Source: Deltaproteobacteria bacterium (lineage in GTDB: Bacteria; Desulfobacterota_B; Binatia; Binatales; Binataceae). Taken from it: a DNA stretch of 11,137 nt. Positions 6,215-11,137 of this stretch are shown one piece after another; the first letter of the stretch is position 1; every line of letters starts with the position of its first letter. Where the stretch lies: the NCBI GenBank assembly GCA_021827465.1, contig JAKAVX010000006.1, forward strand, positions 1 through 11,137. Reading direction: 5' to 3'. The notes under the pieces were generated by a model. It was not told the origin of the DNA. It worked only from the letters and a program-made list of their open reading frames with translations, and ran no database searches. A program made the position numbers and the translations under genes.

Positions 6215-7567
6215 TCATGCGACCGTTTGAGCTGCGGGCTCGGCCCGCGTTTCGGGTTCGGGTCCACGTTCGACTTCCAGGTAGATGAGGAACAGGAACA
6301 GAACCGCGAGCACGCTGTACATCCCGGTGAATCCGAGCAGCGTGAACATCGCGTTGCCCGCCGACACGGACACGGAGCCGGCATCCGCGGTCCTGAGCAT
6401 CCCGTAAACCACCCACGGTTGACGCCCGAGCTCCGCGGTCATCCATCCCGCCGTGGTTGCGATATACGGGAACGGCGCGAGCAGCATCAGCACCCACAGG
6501 AGCAGCGGCGTGTCATAGAGTTGGCCGCGCCAGAGCATGAATCCGGCCAGCGCGAGCACCGCGACGAAGATCGTCCCGAGGCCCACCATGATGTGGTAGC
6601 AGTAGTACAGGAGCGGGATATTGTCGGGCCATGTGTCGCGCGGAAAAGCGTCAAGGCCGCGCACTTCGGCCATCCAGCGCCGGTAAGTCAGAAAGCTTAG
6701 CGCGCGCGGGAGGAGAATCGGGTTGTCGAGCGACTGCATCTTGACGTCGGGCTGCCCGATGATCGCGAGCGGCGCACCCGCTTCGCTCTTGAACAGTCCT
6801 TCCATCGCGGCGAGTGTGACCGGCTGATAATCGGCGACGTTTCTGCCCTGCTCGTCGCCGGTCGGAAAGATGAGCAGCGCGGAGGCGATAAGTCCAACCG
6901 TCACTCCGATACGGATGAAGAGCCGGCCGTAGGCGTGATCGCGTTCCGCCAGCAGGTAAAACGCGCCGAGCGCCGCCATCACGACGCTTGCCGTCACGAC
7001 CGACGCGATCATGTTGTGCAGGTACTGCCATCCGAGCCACGGATTCAGAAGCAGGCGCCAGAAGCTCCTGAGCGCGAGCGTACCCCGCGGTCCGGCTTCG
7101 TAGGCGACGGGATGCTGCATCCAGGCGTTGGTCGCGATTATGAAAAATCCCGACAGCCACGAGCCCAGGAACACCAGGAACGCCGCGAGCCAGTGAAGGC
7201 GCGGGCCGAGGCGCTTCTCTCCGAACAGGAAAGCGCCGAGGAAGCTCGATTCGAGGAAGAACGAGAACACGCCCTCCATCGCGAGCGTCTGTCCGATTAT
7301 CCCGCCCGAGTAGAGCGAGAAGCCGGCCCAGTTGGTCCCGAACTGAAACTCCATCGGGATCCCGGTGACCACGCCGAGTGCGAAATTGATCGCGAAAATC
7401 CGCGCCCAGAAGCGCGCCGAGTTGTTGTAGGAGTCATCGCCGGTGCGCAGCGCAAGCGTCTTCAGCATCACGATGAGGAGCGCGAGGCCCATCGTGAGCT
7501 GCGGGAACAGATAGTGGAAAACCACCGTGAACGCGAACTGGATGCGATGAACGGTGAGCGCTTCCAT
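6215..7567 (-). CDS. cydA: Cytochrome bd ubiquinol oxidase subunit I, short Q-loop type
   Basis: The 450-residue haem-carrying subunit oxidises quinol and reduces oxygen to water at the inner membrane. Residues equivalent to E. coli CydA are present: haem b595 ligand His18 (E. coli H19), Glu98 and Glu106 (E99, E107), haem b558 ligands His184 (H186) and Met327 (M393), and the GRQPW motif at 381-385 with Glu379 and Arg382 (E445, R448). The segment between His184 and Met327 is about 66 residues shorter than in E. coli, so this is a short Q-loop enzyme. At the place of E. coli Arg391, two before the haem Met, His325 is found (YYCYHIMVGLG). ATG 7567 gives the canonical N-terminus MEALTVHRIQFAFTVVFHY, although its SD is weak. 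It sits 33 nt after the crotonase stop and 18 nt before the proposed cydB start. Confidence 0.97.
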   Translation of the reverse strand: MEALTVHRIQFAFTVVFHYLFPQLTMGLALLIVMLKTLALRTGDDSYNNSARFWARIFAINFALGVVTGIPMEFQFGTNWAGFSLYSGGIIGQTLAMEGVFSFFLESSFLGAFLFGEKRLGPRLHWLAAFLVFLGSWLSGFFIIATNAWMQHPVAYEAGPRGTLALRSFWRLLLNPWLGWQYLHNMIASVVTASVVMAALGAFYLLAERDHAYGRLFIRIGVTVGLIASALLIFPTGDEQGRNVADYQPVTLAAMEGLFKSEAGAPLAIIGQPDVKMQSLDNPILLPRALSFLTYRRWMAEVRGLDAFPRDTWPDNIPLLYYCYHIMVGLGTIFVAVLALAGFMLWRGQLYDTPLLLWVLMLLAPFPYIATTAGWMTAELGRQPWVVYGMLRTADAGSVSVSAGNAMFTLLGFTGMYSVLAVLFLFLIYLEVERGPEPETRAEPAAQTVA

Positions 7568-7600
7568 CGATGCCGCTGCGGCTCGCGCCGCCCTTTCGCC

Positions 7601-8410
7601 TCACGCGCGCCCGGCGTACCTCGGCGTCCGTTTTTCCAGGAAGGCGCGCGCGCCTTCTTCGAGATAGCCCGCCTGAACGCAAAGCGTCTGGTTGCGGTCC
7701 TCGATCGCGACTGCCTGTTCGAGTCCTCCCGCATCGACACTTGCGGCGAGGCATTCCTTGGTAAGGCGGAGCCCGAACGGCGAGGTCTCGGCCATCTCGC
7801 GCGCCAATTTGCCCGCAGCCGCGTCGAGCTCGTCGTCGGGCACGACTTCAGAGACAAGACCGGTCGCAAGCGAGCGCTGCGCGTTGATGAACCGCCCCGT
7901 CAGAAGCAGCTCCGAAGCGACCGACGTCCCGACGGCACGGGGCAGAAAGTAGCTGACTCCCATGTCGCAGGCGGTAAGGCCGATCCTGATGAATGCGGCG
8001 TTCATCCGGGCCGATTCACCCGCGATTCTAACGTCCGAGGCGAGCGCGAGTGCGAAACCTCCGCCGCATGCGGGACCTTTGATCGCCGCGATAAACGGTT
8101 GCGGCGCGCGGCGCATCGCAACCACCAGGTCGCTCATCCGACGCTGCACCTGGTAGGTGCCGGTCGCGGATTTGCCAAGCGCTTGCTCACCGCCGGCGCT
8201 TTGTTCTTTCAGGTCGAGTCCGGCGCAAAAGGCGCGTCCCGCTCCGCGCATCACGACGACGCGCGTTTTGGGATCGTCGCGCAGATGCGAAAGGAAGTCC
8301 TCGAGTTCCGAGACCATCTTTCTGCTGAGCGCGTTGAGAGCGCGGGGACGATTGAGCGTAAGCCACGCTATCGAATCTTCGTGCTTTAATTCCAGTGTCT
8401 CGTACGCCAT
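7601..8410 (-). CDS. Enoyl-CoA hydratase/isomerase (crotonase) family protein
   Basis: The 269-residue protein has standard crotonase length. Both oxyanion-hole elements are visible: AFCAGLDL (60-67) and ACGGGFAL (114-121). Aligned on RAVG to rat mitochondrial crotonase, the position of catalytic Glu144 is Ile141, while that of Glu164 is Glu167 (ASELLLTG). A single-glutamate active site is more typical of enoyl-CoA isomerases or other crotonase activities than of a classical hydratase, so the reaction is left open. The substrate is almost certainly an acyl-CoA thioester. ATG 8410 has AGAGG five nucleotides upstream and gives the typical start MAYETLELKHEDSIAWLTL; an ATG at 8512 would add an unlikely Arg-rich extension. 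It is the first gene of the apparent crotonase-cydA-cydB-MBL cluster. Confidence 0.92.
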   Translation of the reverse strand: MAYETLELKHEDSIAWLTLNRPRALNALSRKMVSELEDFLSHLRDDPKTRVVVMRGAGRAFCAGLDLKEQSAGGEQALGKSATGTYQVQRRMSDLVVAMRRAPQPFIAAIKGPACGGGFALALASDVRIAGESARMNAAFIRIGLTACDMGVSYFLPRAVGTSVASELLLTGRFINAQRSLATGLVSEVVPDDELDAAAGKLAREMAETSPFGLRLTKECLAASVDAGGLEQAVAIEDRNQTLCVQAGYLEEGARAFLEKRTPRYAGRA

Positions 8411-8653
8411 CAGAACCTCTTTTTTCGCCAGGTGAATTACGTGGCGGGGCCTTGGACGCTCCCGACGCCTCACGATATCCGAATCAGATGCTCGGGTGCC
8501 AAGGCTCTGCATCGCGCATAGCCGAGCTTAAAGGGGTGACTTGACATGACCCTCAGCACGGCAAAAGCTAATTATAGCTGTAACGAAAACACTGGCCCCG
8601 ATACGCTGCCTCGGCAGCGATCCTAATTCCTCGGGGGGAATAGGTGTTTGGGA
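8411..8653. other. Divergent control region (crotonase operon / HTH gene)
   Basis: This 243-nt noncoding gap lies between divergent transcription units. It contains three TGAC words in 5-nt steps inside an imperfect palindrome GGGTGACTTGACATGACCC (8534-8552), an inverted repeat AGCTA-ATTA-TAGCT (8566-8579), and a hairpin CGCTGC-CTCG-GCAGCG (8604-8619) with no T-run after it. TTGACA (8541-8546) has no good -10 at 16-18 nt. The whole region looks like an operator/promoter region, but no binding factor can be named. Confidence 0.5.
8570..8575 (-). promoter_or_regulatory. Candidate -10 box for the crotonase-cydAB operon
   Basis: On the minus strand the inverted repeat at 8566-8579 contains a perfect TATAAT. 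The hexamer 17 nt upstream (GGGCCA) matches the -35 consensus at only three positions, so the call is weak. Transcription would begin near 8563, with a leader of about 150 nt. Confidence 0.3.
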
Positions 8654-8881
8654 ATGCCCCGAGAAGAGAAAATCTACACAGTAGCCGAACTTTCAGAGCA
8701 TCTGAGGGTTCACCCGACGACCATCTATCGGCTCCTAAGACGTGGTCTCATCCCCGGTTTCCGGGTCGGTGCGACGTGGCGATTCAGCCGCGTCGCGATC
8801 GAAAAGTGGGAGCACGGTCAAGGTCAGGCGATCCGTCCCGCGGAGCCGCCTCCGCGCCGCGGTCGCAAGCCGCGCGTGTGA
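8654..8881 (+). CDS. Small excisionase/MerR-type helix-turn-helix protein with basic tail
   Basis: The 75-residue protein is a single DNA-binding domain of the excisionase (HTH_17) family. It has YTVAELSEHLRVHPTTIYRLLRRGLIPGFRVGATWRFSRVAIEKW at about residues 8-52: the TVxELSExL helix, the VHPTTIYRLLRRG recognition helix, and the GFRVGATWRFSRVAIEKW wing. A proline/arginine tail follows, ending RRGRKPRV, which resembles an AT-hook-like minor-groove binding patch. No recombinase, phage or plasmid genes are nearby, so it is more likely a transcriptional regulator than a true excisionase. ATG 8654 gives MPREEKIYTV; TTG 8648, with GGGGGG nine nucleotides before it, is an alternative start. It precedes the methyltransferase gene by 56 nt and diverges from the crotonase operon, either of which it could control (inference). 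Confidence 0.85.
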   Translation: MPREEKIYTVAELSEHLRVHPTTIYRLLRRGLIPGFRVGATWRFSRVAIEKWEHGQGQAIRPAEPPPRRGRKPRV

Positions 8882-8937
8882 GCGGTCGCGCGCCGAGGCC
8901 GAATCGAGTATAGATCCGGTCCGAGGTGAGCACCGGG

Positions 8938-9744
8938 TTGCCCGACAACGCCGAATCTGGTCCTCAGTTGCCGCGTAGCCGCGCAACTGTGATCGAGCAC
9001 TTTGCGCGGCTTGCGGGAAGCTACGGAGAAGGCGAGTACTACGCGCGCCGGCGTGAAACGGTGACGCGCGCGCTCGGGCCGTATCTCGCCCGGGCCCGTC
9101 GGATCCTGGACCTCGGATGCGGCAACGGCCGCTACCTGGCCGAATTCGCTTCCATGGCGGCGGATCGCACGGTAATCGGCGCCGATCTCCTGCCCGAGAT
9201 GCTTGCCGAAGCGCGCCGACGAGCCGGGGGCATCACGGGACTGGTGCGCGTGGACGCGAGCCGGACTCCGTTTCGCGACGCGAGCCTAGACTTCATCTTC
9301 GCAAGCCATGTGCTGCCGTTCGTAGCGGATATCGAAGCGGCCGTGACCCGGCTTGCGCGATGCCTCTGCGCGGGCGGCGTCCTGGTCGCAACGGTGGGGC
9401 AGGGGCGGGTCGGCGAGGCGCTACGCGAGGCGATAGGCGAATCGCGATGGGACGAGTTCGAGAGCGCTGTCTTCGGGCGCGTCCGGCGTTTTCGCGATTC
9501 GGTGGTTCGCGAAGAGCGCCATCGCGAGGCGTTCCTTTCCGCCGGTCTTTCGGTCGAAACGATTGCGCCCGGCTTCGAGGTCGGATGGCCTGCGATCGAG
9601 GAGTGGGTGCATCTTAGATGGATGCCGGTCGCGGACAGCGCCGAGCGCGCCTCGGTCGAACGAGTTCTGGCCGAGCTGCGGGCTCTTCTCGGCGGGCGCC
9701 GTTTCGCGCTTGAAGAGCGGATACTGATCGGGCGCCGTTCCTGA
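8938..9744 (+). CDS. Class I SAM-dependent methyltransferase
   Basis: The protein (268 residues from TTG 8938) has the Rossmann-type methyltransferase order. Motif I is RILDLGCGNGRYL (from about residue 55), followed by the acidic end of strand 2 in VIGADLLPEMLAEAR (Asp83), the third motif VRVDASRTPFRDASLDFIFASHVL, and CLCAGGVLVATVGQ. This matches the Methyltransf_11/UbiE-like group; the C-terminal roughly 110 residues (substrate-binding part) gave no recognisable specificity. TTG 8938 is preferred because GAGGTGA lies 7 nt upstream; the in-frame GTG 8926, four residues earlier, lacks a spaced SD. It lies 56 nt after the HTH gene on the same strand and may be co-transcribed with it. The acceptor molecule is unknown. 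Confidence 0.88.
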   Translation: MPDNAESGPQLPRSRATVIEHFARLAGSYGEGEYYARRRETVTRALGPYLARARRILDLGCGNGRYLAEFASMAADRTVIGADLLPEMLAEARRRAGGITGLVRVDASRTPFRDASLDFIFASHVLPFVADIEAAVTRLARCLCAGGVLVATVGQGRVGEALREAIGESRWDEFESAVFGRVRRFRDSVVREERHREAFLSAGLSVETIAPGFEVGWPAIEEWVHLRWMPVADSAERASVERVLAELRALLGGRRFALEERILIGRRS

Positions 9745-9746
9745 CA

Positions 9747-9761
9747 TGACCGCGGCGGTCA
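9747..9761. repeat. 15-bp near-perfect palindrome upstream of the hydrolase gene
   Basis: TGACCGC-G-GCGGTCA has perfect 7-nt arms around one central base. It begins 2 nt after the methyltransferase stop and ends 5 nt before TTGACA (9767). It could be a dimeric regulator operator or a weak terminator hairpin; only TTT follows at 9766-9768, so terminator function is doubtful. Confidence 0.55.
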
Positions 9762-9766
9762 CGCGT

Positions 9767-9793
9767 TTGACAAAGACGCGCGCAACCTAATAG
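9767..9793 (+). promoter_or_regulatory. Candidate promoter for the hydrolase-thiolase operon
   Basis: A perfect TTGACA (9767-9772) is followed after 15 nt by TAATAG (9788-9793), a poor -10 match with a short spacer. The position, about 40 nt before the gene, and the perfect -35 make it a reasonable but weak candidate. Confidence 0.35.
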
Positions 9794-9831
9794 CTAACCG
9801 ACAAAAGCAGTTCGCGGAGAGTTTGGCCCCG

Positions 9832-10647
9832 ATGCCGACCAAGTACACCTATGTGAACAGCTACGCGATCTATTATCATTACGCGGGCAAGACCACGTTG
9901 CCCGACGTGGTGCCGGATTTTTCCCGCGGGCGGAAGATCCTTTTTCTGCACGCAGCGGGCTCCAACGGCCATAGCTGGCATAACCAGATCGATCATCTCG
10001 GCGCGTCGCATAGCCCGGTGGCTCCCGACCTGCCGGGTCATGGGCGCTCGTCCGGCACGGAGGGCCTCGCTTCGATCGGCGAGTACGCGGACTTCGTCGT
10101 GCGCCTGATGGACGCGCTCGAGATGAAATCGGCGGTGATCGCGGGACGCTCGATGGGCGGGGCGATCGCGATGGATCTGGCCGTGCGCCATCCCGGACGC
10201 GTTGAGGCGCTGATCCTGATGGCGACGGCGGCGAAGTTCAACATCGCGCAGGAGCGAATCGAGGGCCTGCGTGCGGTCACGATCGGCCGCGCGCCGCAGG
10301 CGTTCGTCACGGACGGATACTCGCCGAAGACGGTCAAGGACAATTTCGCGGTGATTCGCGAAGGATGGATGGAGCAGATAAAGACCGACCCGCGCGTGCG
10401 CTATACCGACGTAAAGGCGTGCGCCGAGACCGATCTGTGCGAGGCGATCGGCAGGATTTCGGCGCCAACGCTGATAATGGCGGGCGCGGACGACAGCGTC
10501 ACGACCGTCGACGACGCCGAGCTTATAAAGCAGAAGATAGGCGGGGCCAGGCTCGACGTGATCGCCGACGCCGCGCACAACCTTACGACCGAGCGCCCGG
10601 CGGAGGTCAACGCCGCGGTCGCGAAATTCCTCTCCGAACTTCGATAG
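9832..10647 (+). CDS. Alpha/beta-hydrolase fold protein
   Basis: The 271-residue serine hydrolase has the fold's landmarks: LFLHAAGSNGHSW (38-49, oxyanion region), DLPGHGRSSG (66-75), and the nucleophile elbow GRSMGG with Ser107. Further on are LIMAGADDSVT with the acid Asp220 (or Asp221) and DAAHNL with catalytic His249. A full triad is therefore present. Substrates of this fold include esters, lactones, thioesters and ring-cleavage products (MhpC/BphD-like); sequence alone does not choose among them. No signal peptide is seen. ATG 9832 has GGAGAG ten nucleotides upstream, whereas the TTG at 9823 is too close to that SD. The thiolase-like gene starts 11 nt after its stop, so the two are very probably one operon, suggesting that an acyl-CoA or an ester precursor is the substrate (inference). 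Confidence 0.93.
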   Translation: MPTKYTYVNSYAIYYHYAGKTTLPDVVPDFSRGRKILFLHAAGSNGHSWHNQIDHLGASHSPVAPDLPGHGRSSGTEGLASIGEYADFVVRLMDALEMKSAVIAGRSMGGAIAMDLAVRHPGRVEALILMATAAKFNIAQERIEGLRAVTIGRAPQAFVTDGYSPKTVKDNFAVIREGWMEQIKTDPRVRYTDVKACAETDLCEAIGRISAPTLIMAGADDSVTTVDDAELIKQKIGGARLDVIADAAHNLTTERPAEVNAAVAKFLSELR

Positions 10648-10658
10648 GTAGACGAGCA

Positions 10659-11137
10659 ATGAGTCTCAGCCGAAAAGCAGCGGTTGTAGGGGCTTACGAG
10701 CATCCGACGCGTTTTGCTCCCGACAAGAGCATGTTCCAGATCATGGCCGAGAGTATCCGCGGAGCGCTTCAGGATGCGGGGCTTACGATAAAGGACGTCG
10801 ATGGGCTGTGCACGACCGGGATCGGGATGAGCGGGATGGGGATCGTCGGCTTCTGCGACTACATGAACCTGACGCCCAATTTCGTCGATTCGACCTCGAT
10901 CGGAGGCTCGTCGTTCGTCGCGCATACCGCGCACGCGGCCGCGGCGATCGCGGCGGGCCTGTGCAGCGTGTGTGTGGTGGTCTACGGCTCGACGGCGGCG
11001 TCCTCGCGCTTCGCAATCGGCACCGGCGGCGCGGGAGGCGGCGGCGATCCGTGCGACCAGTATGAGATCCCGTTCGGTCCCACGACGGTCGGCTCGTACG
11101 CGATGGTCGCGCAGAGGCACATGCACGAGTATGGCAC
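10659..11137 (+). CDS. Thiolase-like (SCP-x/lipid-transfer type) protein, 3' end outside window
   Basis: From ATG 10659 the frame stays open to the edge (159 residues). It begins SRKAAVVGAYEHPTRFAPDKS and continues with AESIRGALQDAGLTIKDVDGL, typical of the thiolase-fold lipid-transfer/acetyl-CoA acetyltransferase-like family. The segment FVDSTSIGGSSFVAHTAHAAAAI (75-97) replaces the Cys-containing motif of true thiolases, so the acylated cysteine is absent (Gly-Gly-Ser-Ser, 82-85). Relatives of this type, such as Ltp2 in steroid side-chain degradation, act as retro-aldolases and need a DUF35 (OB-fold/zinc) partner, often encoded next door; any such gene would lie beyond the edge. A Gly-rich loop GTGGAGGGGD (121-130) is also notable. 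The SD (GACGAG) is weak. It is probably co-transcribed with the hydrolase. Confidence 0.88.
   Translation, partial: MSLSRKAAVVGAYEHPTRFAPDKSMFQIMAESIRGALQDAGLTIKDVDGLCTTGIGMSGMGIVGFCDYMNLTPNFVDSTSIGGSSFVAHTAHAAAAIAAGLCSVCVVVYGSTAASSRFAIGTGGAGGGGDPCDQYEIPFGPTTVGSYAMVAQRHMHEYG

Noticed and set aside
6935..8389. Long 484-codon open frame on the plus strand opposite cydA and the crotonase
   Set aside because: Its translation is dominated by Arg, Glu and His with no domain; it is the antisense shadow of two clearly recognisable genes in high-GC DNA.
8648..8881. HTH gene as evidence of a prophage or integrative element
   Set aside because: No integrase, attachment repeat, tRNA or phage gene is present, and neighbouring genes are metabolic.
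9787..10659. 290-codon frame antisense to the alpha/beta-hydrolase
   Set aside because: The plus-strand frame has a complete catalytic triad; the antisense frame is shadow coding.
10401..11126. 241-codon frame on the minus strand at the right end
   Set aside because: It is antisense to the hydrolase end and the thiolase-like gene, which show family motifs; this frame shows none.

Overview
The window is GC-rich DNA (roughly 60% or more by eye) with compact bacterial gene organisation: short intergenic gaps, 11-39 nt spacings inside operons, Shine-Dalgarno (SD) sequences and one textbook rho-independent terminator. No phage, IS, CRISPR, tRNA or rRNA signature was seen. The gene set (citrate synthase, short-Q-loop cytochrome bd, crotonase, Cys-less SCP-x-type thiolase) suggests a free-living, oxygen-respiring, acyl-CoA-metabolising heterotroph. 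A lineage such as Candidatus Binatota/Desulfobacterota or Acidobacteriota would fit, but that is inference; no marker here fixes the taxonomy.

Layout, left to right. (1) 1-1297, minus strand: a DedA-family membrane protein followed, 11 nt later, by a GH13 alpha-glucosidase-type enzyme that runs off the left edge. (2) 1298-1523: divergent intergenic region with a TATAAT-type promoter driving citrate synthase gltA (1524-2855, plus), closed by a strong terminator at 2888-2921. (3) 2922-3154: a noncoding stretch with several hairpins, including two mutually exclusive ones, leading into a membrane-anchored BON-like plus PDZ protein (3155-4039, plus). (4) 4157-8410, minus strand: a four-gene cluster read crotonase, cydA, cydB, MBL-fold hydrolase. 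Gaps are 33, 18 and 39 nt, so it is probably one transcript. cydB has no AUG/GUG/UUG at its conserved N-terminus; an ACG codon 8 nt after GAGGAGG fits best. (5) 8411-8653: divergent control region. (6) 8654-9744, plus: a small excisionase/MerR-type helix-turn-helix protein with a basic AT-hook-like tail, then a class I SAM-dependent methyltransferase. (7) 9745-9831: palindrome plus promoter-like TTGACA. (8) 9832-11137, plus: an alpha/beta-hydrolase and, 11 nt later, a thiolase-like protein without the nucleophilic cysteine, truncated by the right edge.

How the genes may work together: gltA takes acetyl-CoA into the TCA cycle. The crotonase and the hydrolase/thiolase pair point to acyl-CoA turnover. 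CydAB is a high-affinity terminal oxidase, and its co-transcription with a crotonase and an MBL hydrolase is the most unusual linkage. No complete new system can be proven here. The items most worth a second look are the crotonase-cydAB-MBL operon, the ACG start, the crotonase lacking one catalytic glutamate, the structured leader before the BON-PDZ gene, and the Cys-less thiolase.
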